Origin: Bacteroidales bacterium
GTDB taxonomy: Bacteria; Bacteroidota; Bacteroidia; Bacteroidales; NBLH01
Reading direction: 5' to 3'
Assembly (NCBI GenBank): GCA_016937695.1
Contig: JAFGWC010000052.1
Coordinates: forward strand, 1 to 53,925
Length of the DNA stretch: 53,925 nucleotides
The notes beneath the pieces are model-generated. The model saw nothing but the letters and a program-made list of their open reading frames with translations. It made no database searches and had not been told where the DNA came from. Positions 7,882-17,335 of this stretch are shown piece after piece; the first letter of the stretch is position 1, and each line of letters begins with the position of its first letter. The translations under genes were made by a program, and so were the position numbers.

Positions 7882-8754
7882 ATGAATGGATTTAAAATCG
7901 TTGTACTTGCAAAGCAAGTTCCAGACACAAGAAATGTAGGTAAGGATGCAATGAAAGAAGACGGGACAGTTAACAGAGCTGTTTTACCTGCCATATTTAA
8001 TCCGGAAGATTTAAATGCATTAGAATTAGCATTACAAGTAAAAGATAAATATCCGGAATCTGTAATTACAGTTTTAACTATGGGCCCGCCAAGAGCTGCA
8101 GAAATAATTAGAGAAGGCTTATACAGAGGTGCAAATAATGGCATTTTAATTACAGATAGAAAATTTGCAGGTTCTGATACTCTTGCAACTTCTTATGCTA
8201 TTTCTCAAGCAATAAAAAAAATTAAAGATTACGATCTGATATTTGCCGGAAGACAAGCTATTGACGGCGATACAGCTCAAGTTGGACCTCAGGTTGCTGA
8301 AAAATTGAAAATACCGCAAATAACTTATGCTGAGGAACTTAAAGAAATAAATAAAGACAAAATAATCATTAAAAGAAGACTTGAAAGAGGTGTTGAAACT
8401 GTTTCTTGTCAAATGCCTGTATTAATTACTGTGCATAGTTCTGCTGACGATTGCAGACCAAGACACGCTAAGTTTTTAATGAAATATAAACATGCCAGAA
8501 CAAATTCTGAATTAGAAGAAAATAATGAACTTAAAGATTTAATAAACAATAGAGAATATCTGAAAATTACTGAATGGAATGTTGTTGATATTGAAGCTGA
8601 TATTACTTATTTGGGATTATCGGGCTCCCCAACTAAAGTTAAAAATATTGAAAATATTGTGCTTCAATCAAAAGAAGCCAAAAACTTAGAAAGTACAGAC
8701 CAAGATCTTGAAAGTTTTATTATTGAATTAATCGAAAATCATACAATTGGCTGA
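7882..8754 (+). CDS. etfB: Electron transfer flavoprotein beta subunit
   Basis: 290 residues. FixA/EtfB fold: KIVVLAKQVPDTRNVG at the start, the AMP-binding region with VTVLTMGPPRAAE, and the beta signature DLIFAGRQAIDGDTAQVGPQVAE. With EtfA it forms the soluble FAD dimer that takes electrons from acyl-CoA dehydrogenases. It is the first gene of an etfB-etfA-acyl-CoA dehydrogenase operon, separated from etfA by 72 bases and preceded by a TAnnTTTG promoter. Longer than classical EtfB (about 250 residues), closer to anaerobe-type proteins. Bifurcating versus non-bifurcating behaviour cannot be told from what I can see. Confidence 0.95.
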   Translation: MNGFKIVVLAKQVPDTRNVGKDAMKEDGTVNRAVLPAIFNPEDLNALELALQVKDKYPESVITVLTMGPPRAAEIIREGLYRGANNGILITDRKFAGSDTLATSYAISQAIKKIKDYDLIFAGRQAIDGDTAQVGPQVAEKLKIPQITYAEELKEINKDKIIIKRRLERGVETVSCQMPVLITVHSSADDCRPRHAKFLMKYKHARTNSELEENNELKDLINNREYLKITEWNVVDIEADITYLGLSGSPTKVKNIENIVLQSKEAKNLESTDQDLESFIIELIENHTIG

Positions 8755-8826
8755 TATTTAGCACAATACTATTTTTTTCATGAAATATAAATAAAATAAA
8801 ATAGATTTTAATAAAAAAATAAAATA

Positions 8827-9846
8827 ATGAGAAACGTTTTTGTTTATTGTGAATTAGAAGATAACATTATTGCAGATGTAAGTTTAGAGCTTCTAACTAA
8901 AGGCAAAAGCCTTGCTTCACAATTAAATTGTAAGCTTGAAGCAATAGTTATCGGTTCAAACTTAAATGAAATTGACAAACAAATATATAAATATGGCGTA
9001 GACAAAGTTCATTTAGCTGACGACAAAAGACTTTATCCATATTTAACACTGCCGCACACATCAATAGTAACTAAAATTTTAAACGATAATAATCCACAAA
9101 TAGTTTTATTCGGTGCAACATCAATTGGAAGAGATATAGCTCCAAGAGTTGCATCATCGCTAAGATGTGGATTAACAGCAGATTGCACAAGCTTAGTTAT
9201 TGGCGACCATTATGTGAAAAAAGACGAAAAAGAGTATAAAAACCTTCTATATCAAATAAGGCCTGCATTTGGCGGAAATATTATTGCAACAATTATTAAT
9301 CCTGATATGCACCCTCAAATGGCAACTGTTAGAGAAGGCGTAATGAAAATGGAAGTTTTTAATGAAACCTACAAGGGAGAAATAAAACAAATTAATGTTG
9401 CTGATTATGTTTCTGATACTGACTTTGTTCTTGAAATTATTGAACGACATATCGAGAAAAGTAAAATAAATATAAAAGGAGCTTCAATTATTATTGCAGG
9501 CGGATACGGAGTTGGTTCGAAAGAAAATTTCAAAGTTTTATACGAGCTTGCAAATATTTTGGGTGCTGAAGTTGGTGGTTCAAGAGCCGCTGTTGATGCA
9601 GGATTTATTGAGCATGAAAGACAAATAGGCCAAACAGGCACAACTGTAAGACCTAAGTTATACATTGCTTGTGGAATATCAGGTGCAGTACAACACAGAG
9701 TTGGAATGGAAGAATCAGCAATGATTGTTTCTATAAATACAGATAAAAATGCACCAATTAACAGTATTGCAGATTATAACATACATGGAAATGTTGCAGA
9801 AGTTTTACCTAAACTAATTCATTTTTATAAAAAGAACTCAAAATAA
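8827..9846 (+). CDS. etfA: Electron transfer flavoprotein alpha subunit
   Basis: 339 residues. The N-terminal adenine-nucleotide-alpha-hydrolase-like domain (about 1-190) is followed by the FAD-binding domain with GGSRAAVDAGFIEHERQIGQ and the diagnostic segment PKLYIACGISGAVQHRVGME, then the conserved NTDKNAPI turn. It partners EtfB and carries the FAD that exchanges electrons with the dehydrogenase. No ferredoxin-like extension is present. Seven bases separate it from the acyl-CoA dehydrogenase, which points to transcriptional and functional coupling. Confidence 0.96.
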   Translation: MRNVFVYCELEDNIIADVSLELLTKGKSLASQLNCKLEAIVIGSNLNEIDKQIYKYGVDKVHLADDKRLYPYLTLPHTSIVTKILNDNNPQIVLFGATSIGRDIAPRVASSLRCGLTADCTSLVIGDHYVKKDEKEYKNLLYQIRPAFGGNIIATIINPDMHPQMATVREGVMKMEVFNETYKGEIKQINVADYVSDTDFVLEIIERHIEKSKINIKGASIIIAGGYGVGSKENFKVLYELANILGAEVGGSRAAVDAGFIEHERQIGQTGTTVRPKLYIACGISGAVQHRVGMEESAMIVSINTDKNAPINSIADYNIHGNVAEVLPKLIHFYKKNSK

Positions 9847-9853
9847 ATAAGAT

Positions 9854-11575
9854 ATGCCAAATTTTTACAACGATAATAAAGATCTTAGCTTCCATTTAAA
9901 TCACCCTTTAATGAAAAAAATTGTTGATTTAAAGGAAAACATTTATACAGACAAAGAGCAATTTGATTATGCACCACTTAATTTTGAAGATACAATGGAC
10001 AGCTATGCAAAAGTGCTTGAAATTGTTGGTGAAATATCAGGTAATATTATTGCTGAAAATGCAGAATCAGTTGATAAAGAAGGACCTACAATTGTAAATA
10101 ACCAAGTTATATATGCAAAAGGAACTCAGCAAAACTATGACGCCTTAAAAAATGCAGGATTAATAGGCATGACATTACCAAGAAAATACGGTGGTTTAAA
10201 TTTTTCTTTAATTCCATTTACAATGACAGCCGAAATTGTTACAAGAGCAGATGCCGGATTTGTTAATATTTGGGGATTACAAGATTGTGCAGAAACAATT
10301 AACGAATTTGCCTCGCAAGAAATGAAAGATGAATATTTACCTCGTTTTAACAAAGGCGCTTCTGCAGCTATGGCTTTAACAGAACCAGACGCAGGCTCTG
10401 ACTTACAGGCAGTTAACCTTAAAGGTGATATAAAAGCAAGTTATGATATTGAAACAGATACTTGGTATTTAAATGGTGTAAAACGATTTATTACAAATGG
10501 TGATGCCGATTTATCTCTTGTGCTTGCCCGAAGCGAGGGAGATACTTCTGATGCAAGAGGTTTATCAATGTTTTTGTACGACAGAACTTCAAATGCCGTA
10601 AAAGTAAGACGAATTGAAAATAAACTCGGAATTAAAGGCTCGCCGACTTGTGAATTAGTTTATTCAAATGCTCCTGCAAAATTAATTGGCGACAGAAAAA
10701 TGGGACTTATTAAATATGTTATGTCTCTTATGAATTCTGCTCGTTTAGGAATTGGTGCTCAAGGAGTTGGTTTGTGCGAAGCTGCATTTAGAGAAGCTGT
10801 AAACTATGCAAAAGATAGAAAACAATTTGGAAAAGCTATTATTGAGTTTCCTGCTGTTTATGAAATGTTATCTATGATGCAGGTTAAAACTATTGCTGCA
10901 CGTTCTTTATTATACGAAACTGCCAGATACATAGATATTTACAAACTAATTAATGCTAAAGGCAAACATACTGATTTAGAACCTGAGGAAAGGATAGAAG
11001 CTAAAATGTATCAACGACTGGCAGATATTTATACGCCTCTCTTAAAACTTTTTGCAAGCGAATATGCCAACCAAAATGCCTATGATGCAATACAAGTTCT
11101 TGGCGGTTCAGGATACATGAAAGATTATCCTGCAGAAAGAATTTACAGAGATGCAAGAATCACTTCTATTTATGAAGGAACGTCGCAGCTACAAGTAGTT
11201 GCGGCAATTAGAGGAGTTGACAATAAAGGCTTTTTAAATCAAATTAAAGAATACGAAAAACAAGAAATTAACGATGACGTTGATTATTTAAAAAGAAAAC
11301 TTGTTATTATGACCGATGATTTTGAAAATGCTGTTGGGATGGTTAAAGAAACAGGTGATAAAGATTATTCTGAATTTCACGCAAGAGGTTTGGTTGAAAT
11401 GGCGGGAAATATAATTATTGGTTATATTTTACTTATAAATTCTAATTTTAATGATGATTATAAAAGATATGCCGAAATTTTCATAAAAAAAGGGAAATCT
11501 GAAAACAGTCAAAAAATGGAATATATTAAAGTTACAAATATAAAAGATATTCATCTTTTTAGAGATGTAAAATAA
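9854..11575 (+). CDS. Acyl-CoA dehydrogenase family protein
   Basis: 573 residues, longer than the usual 380-400 because of a C-terminal extension of about 110 residues, a form common in Bacteroidota. The FAD/substrate core includes MALTEPDAGSDLQAV, GSPTCELVY, the YAKDRKQFGKAI motif and QVLGGSGYMKDYPAERIYRD. The catalytic-base glutamate is present in SIYEGTSQLQ near residue 442. It oxidises an acyl-CoA to the enoyl-CoA and passes electrons to the Etf dimer encoded just upstream. The chain-length or branched substrate cannot be read from the sequence. The operon ends at a perfect palindromic terminator. Confidence 0.93.
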   Translation: MPNFYNDNKDLSFHLNHPLMKKIVDLKENIYTDKEQFDYAPLNFEDTMDSYAKVLEIVGEISGNIIAENAESVDKEGPTIVNNQVIYAKGTQQNYDALKNAGLIGMTLPRKYGGLNFSLIPFTMTAEIVTRADAGFVNIWGLQDCAETINEFASQEMKDEYLPRFNKGASAAMALTEPDAGSDLQAVNLKGDIKASYDIETDTWYLNGVKRFITNGDADLSLVLARSEGDTSDARGLSMFLYDRTSNAVKVRRIENKLGIKGSPTCELVYSNAPAKLIGDRKMGLIKYVMSLMNSARLGIGAQGVGLCEAAFREAVNYAKDRKQFGKAIIEFPAVYEMLSMMQVKTIAARSLLYETARYIDIYKLINAKGKHTDLEPEERIEAKMYQRLADIYTPLLKLFASEYANQNAYDAIQVLGGSGYMKDYPAERIYRDARITSIYEGTSQLQVVAAIRGVDNKGFLNQIKEYEKQEINDDVDYLKRKLVIMTDDFENAVGMVKETGDKDYSEFHARGLVEMAGNIIIGYILLINSNFNDDYKRYAEIFIKKGKSENSQKMEYIKVTNIKDIHLFRDVK

Positions 11576-11592
11576 ATGAATAAATATATTAT

Positions 11593-11630
11593 AAAAAAAG
11601 AAATATCATTTAAATGATATTTCTTTTTTT
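11593..11630. terminator. Bidirectional terminator between acyl-CoA dehydrogenase gene and thiL
   Basis: A perfect palindrome: AAAAAAAGAAATATCATTT (11593-11611) followed by its reverse complement. It gives an A-run/T-run hairpin in both directions between convergent genes. Confidence 0.88.
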
Positions 11631-11666
11631 ATTTTCATATATAACTGATAATAAATCAATTGTGTA

Positions 11667-12692
11667 TCATTTTTTCATAAAAGCATTCCAGCCTTCGGCG
11701 CTTAAATCCATAATCGAATTATCTAATCTAATCATATTTGTGCCTTGGTTTTGTTTTGTTATATGGCCTATTACAGATATTTGATTATTAGCTTTTAATT
11801 TTTCATAATCATTTAAATCAACAGTAAATAAAAGTTCATAATCTTCGCCGCCATTTAATGCACAAACTAAAGGATTAATTCCAAATTCTTCTGCCATTTT
11901 TATAGTTTCATCATTAATAGGGATTTTATCTTCATAAATCTGGCAACCAACATTAGAATTATTGCAAATATGCATTATTTCTGATGATAGTCCGTCAGAA
12001 ATATCAATCAAAGAATTAGGTGTTATATTATTGTTATTCAGATAGTTACAAACATCATATCTTGCTTCGGGTTTTAATTGTCTTTGTAAAATATAATTGT
12101 AGCCACTTAAATCAGGTTGAATTTGCGGATCGGCTTTAAATATTTCATTTTCGCGTTCGAGCAATTGCAAACCCATGTATGCAGCACCCAAATCGCCGGT
12201 AACACAAATTAAATCATTTTCTTTAGCTGTACTTCTGTAAACTATTTCTTCTTGTTTGGCACCACCAATTGCAGTTATGCTAATAAACAATCCTTGTTTT
12301 GAACTTGTTGTATCGCCACCAACTAAATCAACGCCATAATTTTTACAAGCTAAATGAATTCCGCTATATAATTCGTCTATAGCTTCAAGTCCGAATCTGT
12401 TAGAAATAGCTATCGAAACTATTATCTGGCGCGGTTTTGCATTCATTGCAATAACATCAGAAATATTAACAACTACAGCTTTATATCCAAGATGTTTTAA
12501 AGGAACGTATGCCAAATCAAAATGAACACCTTCAACCAGCAAATCGCTTGTAATTACAATTTTTTCATCAGAGTAATCTAAAACAGCAGCATCATCGCCT
12601 ACTCCTTTAATTGTTTGCTCGTTTATTATTTTAATATCTTTTGTGAGGTGTTTTATCAATCCAAATTCGCCTAATTCGCTTAATTCTGCCAT
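11667..12692 (-). CDS. thiL: Thiamine-phosphate kinase
   Basis: 341 residues from the ATG at 12692 (MAELSELGEFGLIKHL). An in-frame TTG six codons upstream is possible but less likely because the family normally begins at this ELGEF motif. ThiL phosphorylates thiamine monophosphate to thiamine diphosphate, the last step of cofactor synthesis. Magnesium/ATP motifs of the PurM-like fold are present: KGVGDDAAVLDY, the DLVGGDTTSS loop, a VTGDLGAA loop and IDISDGLSSE. Monocistronic and divergent from the lipoprotein gene at 12884. No TPP riboswitch was recognised in the leader. Confidence 0.95.
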   Translation of the reverse strand: MAELSELGEFGLIKHLTKDIKIINEQTIKGVGDDAAVLDYSDEKIVITSDLLVEGVHFDLAYVPLKHLGYKAVVVNISDVIAMNAKPRQIIVSIAISNRFGLEAIDELYSGIHLACKNYGVDLVGGDTTSSKQGLFISITAIGGAKQEEIVYRSTAKENDLICVTGDLGAAYMGLQLLERENEIFKADPQIQPDLSGYNYILQRQLKPEARYDVCNYLNNNNITPNSLIDISDGLSSEIMHICNNSNVGCQIYEDKIPINDETIKMAEEFGINPLVCALNGGEDYELLFTVDLNDYEKLKANNQISVIGHITKQNQGTNMIRLDNSIMDLSAEGWNAFMKK

Positions 12693-12719
12693 ATTTTTTT
12701 TGTTTTTCAAAATAATTTA

Positions 12720-12727
12720 CAAAAGTA
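12720..12727 (-). promoter_or_regulatory. Predicted thiL promoter -7 box
   Basis: Minus-strand TACTTTTG, 28 bases upstream of the chosen ATG; matches TAnnTTTG. No clear -33 box. Confidence 0.45.
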
Positions 12728-12782
12728 AATAAGATAATTAAGTTTACTTATCTTTATCGACAGAAATATTATATAGTGCAAT

Positions 12783-12839
12783 TATCTTTGCAAAAAATTA
12801 ATAAAGATTAGCTGAATATTTTATTATTTTCTAATTTTG
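12783..12839 (+). promoter_or_regulatory. Two candidate -7 boxes upstream of the transglutaminase lipoprotein gene
   Basis: TATCTTTG (12783-12790) and TAATTTTG (12832-12839), each followed by C, both match TAnnTTTG. The second is 45 bases before the ATG and is the better candidate. Confidence 0.45.
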
Positions 12840-12883
12840 CAATTATTCATTTTCATATAAAAATCCAAAAATATATACTAAAA

Positions 12884-13771
12884 ATGAAGTTTTTAAAAGT
12901 CTTATTTTCTTTATCTGTTTTAATTTTAATACAGCCTTCGTGTGCATTATTAAATATAACACCAAGTAAAAAAATAAAACAAATAAATTTTAATTATAAT
13001 GATGTTAAATATTCTGATTGTAACTTTGTTTTTTCTGATTATCAAGATAATATATATTTAGATTCGCTAAAAAAAGAGTTTAAATACGATAGTCTCATAA
13101 CAAATATCAGTAACGATTTAGAAAAAGCATTAATATTATTAGCCTGGACAAATAAACAATGGGAACATAGTATGTCGAATGAGCCTGAAAAATCTGATGC
13201 AATTTCAATATTAAATGAAGTAAAAGAAGGAAAAAGTTTTAGATGTGTTGAATATGGAATAGTTTTAGCCGAAGTATTAAAGTCCGTTGGAATACCAGCA
13301 AGAACTTTAGGCTTAAAAACAAAAATTGTAGAAAAAATTAAAATTGCTGCCGGACATGTTGTTACAGAAGCATATATAAAAGATTTAAATAAATGGATAT
13401 TTCTTGACGGACAAATGAATTTGATTCCTGCATTAAACGGAATTCCGTTAAATGGTGTTGAATTTCAAAAAGCAATTATAAATAATAAAGATTCTTTAAA
13501 ATTTTTACGATATAATGAAGAAGTAAGCATAGAAAGAAAAGAATCTTATATTAAATGGGTTGGTAAATATTTATTTTACTTTAGTTCAAAATTTGATAAT
13601 CGAAATGATAGAAAAACAGAAATAATAATCTGTAATAATAAATCATCTATAATGCTTGTCCCAATTGGAGAAATTGAGCCAACTGTTTTTCAGAGAAAAT
13701 CCAGAATGGATTATTTTATCTATACAAAGAATTATAAAGATTTTTACAAAAAACCATTAATTAAAAATTAA
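12884..13771 (+). CDS. Transglutaminase-like superfamily lipoprotein
   Basis: 295 residues. A lipoprotein signal peptide ends at LIQPSC, so export and lipidation are predicted. The core has a papain/transglutaminase-type triad: Cys in FRCVEYGIVLAEVLKSVGIP (about 120), His in AAGHVVTEAYI (about 157) and Asp in WIFLDGQM (about 174). Such domains can act as proteases or peptidoglycan-active amidases or have other roles; the substrate is unknown. Only 12 bases separate it from the downstream SPOR-domain gene, which hints at a cell-wall connection. The C-terminal 110 residues match nothing I recognise. Confidence 0.8.
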   Translation: MKFLKVLFSLSVLILIQPSCALLNITPSKKIKQINFNYNDVKYSDCNFVFSDYQDNIYLDSLKKEFKYDSLITNISNDLEKALILLAWTNKQWEHSMSNEPEKSDAISILNEVKEGKSFRCVEYGIVLAEVLKSVGIPARTLGLKTKIVEKIKIAAGHVVTEAYIKDLNKWIFLDGQMNLIPALNGIPLNGVEFQKAIINNKDSLKFLRYNEEVSIERKESYIKWVGKYLFYFSSKFDNRNDRKTEIIICNNKSSIMLVPIGEIEPTVFQRKSRMDYFIYTKNYKDFYKKPLIKN

Positions 13772-13783
13772 AATCATAATTAA

Positions 13784-14233
13784 ATGAAAAACATTATTTT
13801 AATTAGCATATTATATTTTATAGCAATTTTAGGAAATGCTCAATCAACAGTAGAATTGAGCCAAACGGGTATTTTTTCAGGTGTATACAGCAGTAATGCA
13901 GGACAAGTATATATTAACCAAAATCCTGATTTACAGAAAATTATAAATAATCATATAAGTATAAATAAAGAAAATTATTCTTTAAAAGGATGGCGAGTAC
14001 AAATATTTTTAGGCTCAGGGAAAAATGCCAGATTTGGAGCGAATTCTGCAAAATCAACCTTTTTATCAAAATATCCTAATATTAATGCATATTTAGATTA
14101 CAATGCACCATATTTTAAAATTAAAGTTGGCAATTTTAGAACAAAACTGGAGGCTGAAGCATTCAAAATGAAAATTTCAAACAGCTTTCCTAACTCGTGG
14201 GTTGTTGAATCGGATATTGAAAAACCAGATTAA
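13784..14233 (+). CDS. Secreted SPOR-domain protein
   Basis: 149 residues. The signal peptide ends near LGNAQ. The C-terminal SPOR domain (about 68-145) shows GWRVQIFLGSGKNAR followed by YFKIKVGNFRTKLEAEAF and a closing beta strand SWVVES. SPOR domains bind denuded glycan strands of septal peptidoglycan, so a periplasmic role near division sites is likely. Between signal and SPOR there are only about 45 linker residues, so it is little more than a bare SPOR module. Cotranscribed with the transglutaminase-like lipoprotein. Confidence 0.85.
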   Translation: MKNIILISILYFIAILGNAQSTVELSQTGIFSGVYSSNAGQVYINQNPDLQKIINNHISINKENYSLKGWRVQIFLGSGKNARFGANSAKSTFLSKYPNINAYLDYNAPYFKIKVGNFRTKLEAEAFKMKISNSFPNSWVVESDIEKPD

Positions 14234-14386
14234 TAAATTATTATTTAATTGGATTTCCAATCTGGCAGTATTATGCAAAACAGCATGAGTTTTTTGATGC
14301 GAATTTTAAAGAATGCTAAGTAAGAACATAAATATAAACCAGAACTTTGTTTTAATAAAAGTTTTAATAGTTAATAGAATAATTAA

Positions 14387-16288
14387 ATGAGCGATCAAAT
14401 TAAACATGAATGCGGAATTGCACTTATCAGGTTATTAAAACCATTAAAGTATTATCACGAAAAGTATGGAACATGGATGTATGGTTTAAATAAACTCTAC
14501 TTATTAATGGAAAAACAACATAACAGAGGACAAGATGGTGCCGGATTAGTTAGCCTGAAAATTGATAATAAACCAGGAAGCAAATATTTAAGTCGCAGCC
14601 GTTCGATACAAGAAATGCCAATTAAAGAAGTTTTTGATGAAGTTCATCAAAGAATAAATTTGGTTTTTGCTGAAAACCCGGAAAAAATTAATGACCCGGA
14701 ATGGGTTCAAGAAAATGTTCCATTTGCAAGCGAATTATATTTAGGACATTTAAGATACGGCACTTTTGGAAATAATAGCATTGAAAATGTGCATCCGGTA
14801 ATGAGAGAAAATAATTGGAAATCGAGAAATCTTGTAATGGCAGGCAATTTTAATTTAACTAATGTTGATGAGCTATTTGAGAGCCTTGTTAATTTAGGAC
14901 AACACCCTAAAGATTATTCAGATACAGTTACTATTCTTGAAAATGTTGGCCATTTTATTGATGAAGAAAATCAAGCTCTTTACAATTTATATAAAAGCAG
15001 AGCATACTCAAAAAAAGAAATAAGCCCTAAAATTGAAGAAAATATTGACTTGCAAAGTATTTTAAAAGAATCAAGTAAAAGATGGGATGGCGGATACGCA
15101 ATAGCAGGAATGCTTGGACATGGTGATTCTTTTGTAATGAGAGATCCATCAGGAATAAGGCCGGCATTTTTTTACAAAGATGAAGAAATAGTAGTTGTGG
15201 CATCAGAAAGAGCTGTTATACAAACAGTTATGAATAAAGATTATGAAAATATAAACGAAGTAAAACCTGGATATGCACTCATAATTAAAAAGAATGGCGA
15301 TATAAGCCAAAAACTTATAAGAGAACCACTTGAAAGAAAATCATGTTCATTTGAAAGAATTTATTTTTCAAGAGGAAGTGATAAAGACATTTATTTAGAA
15401 AGAAAGAACTTAGGTAAACTTATTGTTCCAAAAATACTAGAACTAATTGATAATGATTTAGATAATACTGTTTTTTCATATATTCCAAATACTGCAGAAA
15501 CAGCTTTTTATGGAATGATTAAAGAAGTAGAAAACTTTTTAGCAATTCAGAAAAAAGATGAAATAACAAAAAATATAGAAAAGCTTACGGATGACGTTTT
15601 AGTACAGATTTTAAAACACAGACCAAGAGTAGAAAAAATTGCTATTAAAGATGTGAAAATGAGAACTTTTATCACTCAGGATGATGGCAGAGACGATATG
15701 GTTGAACATGTTTATGACATCACATATGGAACAATAAAGAAAGGCACCGACACTTTAGTTATAATAGACGATTCAATTGTTAGAGGCACTACTCTTAAAA
15801 AAAGCATATTAAAAATTCTAGACCGTTTAGGCCCAAAAAGAGTTATTATTGTTTCATCATCGCCACAATTACGATATCCCGATTGCTATGGTATTGACAT
15901 GGCAAAACTTGGTGATTTTATTGCATTTAAAGCAGCAATTCAGCTGTTAAAAGAAACAGGCAAAGAAAATATCATTAATGAAGTTTTTAAAAAATCAAAA
16001 GCTCAGCAATATTTTCCAAAAGAACAAATAAAAAATTATGTAAAAGAGATTTACGAACCTTTCACTCCTGAAGAGATATCAAAAAAAATCAGCCAAATGC
16101 TAAAAGACAAAAATATAAAGGCAGATGTGGATATTATTTATCAAGATATTCAAAATCTACATATCGCCTGTCCAAACGATAAAGGCGATTGGTATTTCAC
16201 AGGCGATTATCCAACACCAGGCGGAAACAAAGTTGTTAACAATTCATTTATAAACTATATAGAAGGAAGAACTCAAAGAGCTTATTAG
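14387..16288 (+). CDS. Long-form amidophosphoribosyltransferase (PurF homologue)
   Basis: 633 residues, about 130 more than typical PurF. A class II glutamine amidotransferase N-terminus has the nucleophile Cys9 in HECGIALI after an eight-residue leader, with HNRGQDGAG and GHLRYGTFG motifs. The PRPP-binding motif VIIDDSIVRGTTLKK lies near 460. The inferred reaction is PRPP + glutamine to phosphoribosylamine, the first step of purine synthesis. The extra length lies in the central segment (about 390-430) and the C-terminus. Bacteroidota often carry such a long homologue beside a standard PurF, so it may not be the main purine enzyme. Stands alone. Confidence 0.85.
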   Translation: MSDQIKHECGIALIRLLKPLKYYHEKYGTWMYGLNKLYLLMEKQHNRGQDGAGLVSLKIDNKPGSKYLSRSRSIQEMPIKEVFDEVHQRINLVFAENPEKINDPEWVQENVPFASELYLGHLRYGTFGNNSIENVHPVMRENNWKSRNLVMAGNFNLTNVDELFESLVNLGQHPKDYSDTVTILENVGHFIDEENQALYNLYKSRAYSKKEISPKIEENIDLQSILKESSKRWDGGYAIAGMLGHGDSFVMRDPSGIRPAFFYKDEEIVVVASERAVIQTVMNKDYENINEVKPGYALIIKKNGDISQKLIREPLERKSCSFERIYFSRGSDKDIYLERKNLGKLIVPKILELIDNDLDNTVFSYIPNTAETAFYGMIKEVENFLAIQKKDEITKNIEKLTDDVLVQILKHRPRVEKIAIKDVKMRTFITQDDGRDDMVEHVYDITYGTIKKGTDTLVIIDDSIVRGTTLKKSILKILDRLGPKRVIIVSSSPQLRYPDCYGIDMAKLGDFIAFKAAIQLLKETGKENIINEVFKKSKAQQYFPKEQIKNYVKEIYEPFTPEEISKKISQMLKDKNIKADVDIIYQDIQNLHIACPNDKGDWYFTGDYPTPGGNKVVNNSFINYIEGRTQRAY

Positions 16289-16316
16289 CAATACTTTAAT
16301 GTGTTTTATAATTGTA

Positions 16317-16349
16317 AAAAATATAAGCCCGAAATTAAAAATCGGACTT
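16317..16349 (-). terminator. Terminator of the glsA-glsB operon
   Basis: On the minus strand AAGTCCGA pairs with TCGGGCTT (one G-U) across a nine-base loop, followed by a T-rich run. On the plus strand the same stem has a C-A mismatch, so it favours the minus direction. It lies between convergent purF-like and glsB-like genes. Confidence 0.65.
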
Positions 16350-16362
16350 AATAATATACATT

Positions 16363-17313
16363 TTAAGTAAGTTTCATTTTATAAGTAGAAACATGTCTGT
16401 GTTTTTTAGAATCATAAATATCCTTTATTGTTATTAAAATTCCGGTTTCTTCAACAGCACCAAATTTATTATTAATAGATGTGCCAAAAACCTTCATGTT
16501 TGGCGAAAGATTCATATACGAATTAAATAATGGAGGAATTACTTCATTCTTTGCTCTAACTTCTTTAGATAAAATTTTATAGTCAGATTTATAATCCTCA
16601 CCTGAAAATATATTCCCTAATATTTTTTTATCTGTATCAATTAATATTGCTTCTTTTGGAAAAACCAGATTTTCGGTGTCTTTAAAATATTTATTCATGA
16701 AAAATAAAATCAAATCTCTAGCATAACCATTAAATGAAGTATACATTGTAACTTTTCCCAAAAAATATTTTACAGTTGGATTATCTAAAATAAGAGCACC
16801 CAATCCATCCCATAAATTATCGAGAGAAAACATTCCTTTTCTTCCAACTGTACTAGCCTGATATTCATGCCTTACAAAAGAACGCCCAAGTTCTATAGTA
16901 TATGGAAGATAATCATCAATAAATTTTTGTGAAAGATCAAAAAGCCCTGTTGTTGCCATTTTAATATTTCCATCTTTATCTTTAGGTATATTATTACCAA
17001 TTAAAAATCTATAACCACCAATTATTTCTTTACGATTTGGTTCCCAAACTATTAATTGTTGATAAGGATTTTCAGCAATATCGTAATCATCAATATCAGA
17101 TTCCTTCCCAGTTCCTCCACCTGCCATTCTAAAAGAAAGCTCTCTTAATCGTCCTATTTCTTTCAAAACATTAGGTGCATTATGATGATTTAAAATATAA
17201 ATCTCATTGCTTCCATAATTAGTTTTTCGAACAAATCTTTTCATACATAATTCACTAATTAGCAAATCTTTATCAATAGGTTCTATTATTTTTTTGTAAT
17301 TATGTTTATCCAT
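16363..17313 (-). CDS. glsB: GlsB-like N-acyltransferase (hemolysin/OlsB-type GNAT)
   Basis: 316 residues. GNAT-like acyltransferase of the OlsB/hemolysin family: RLRELSFRMAGGGTG is the conserved entry motif, with GGYRFLIGN and ELGRSFVRHEYQ following. In Bacteroides the homologous GlsB attaches a 3-hydroxy fatty acid to the amino group of glycine, the first step of glycine-lipid and related serine-glycine lipid synthesis. The upstream neighbour, 22 bases away, is a PlsC-like acyltransferase matching GlsA, which supports this assignment. It acts at the inner membrane face on acyl-ACP. The amino-acid acceptor cannot be read from sequence. Confidence 0.8.
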   Translation of the reverse strand: MDKHNYKKIIEPIDKDLLISELCMKRFVRKTNYGSNEIYILNHHNAPNVLKEIGRLRELSFRMAGGGTGKESDIDDYDIAENPYQQLIVWEPNRKEIIGGYRFLIGNNIPKDKDGNIKMATTGLFDLSQKFIDDYLPYTIELGRSFVRHEYQASTVGRKGMFSLDNLWDGLGALILDNPTVKYFLGKVTMYTSFNGYARDLILFFMNKYFKDTENLVFPKEAILIDTDKKILGNIFSGEDYKSDYKILSKEVRAKNEVIPPLFNSYMNLSPNMKVFGTSINNKFGAVEETGILITIKDIYDSKKHRHVSTYKMKLT

Positions 17314-17335
17314 TATTTCCTGTCAAAAATTGTAT

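Noticed and set aside
7830-8144. 104-residue minus-strand frame across the etfB start
   Set aside because: Antisense to the conserved EtfB N-terminus and its promoter; no protein-like features.
11667-12710. thiL starting at the upstream TTG (12710)
   Set aside because: An ATG at 12692 begins exactly at the conserved MxELSELGEF motif.
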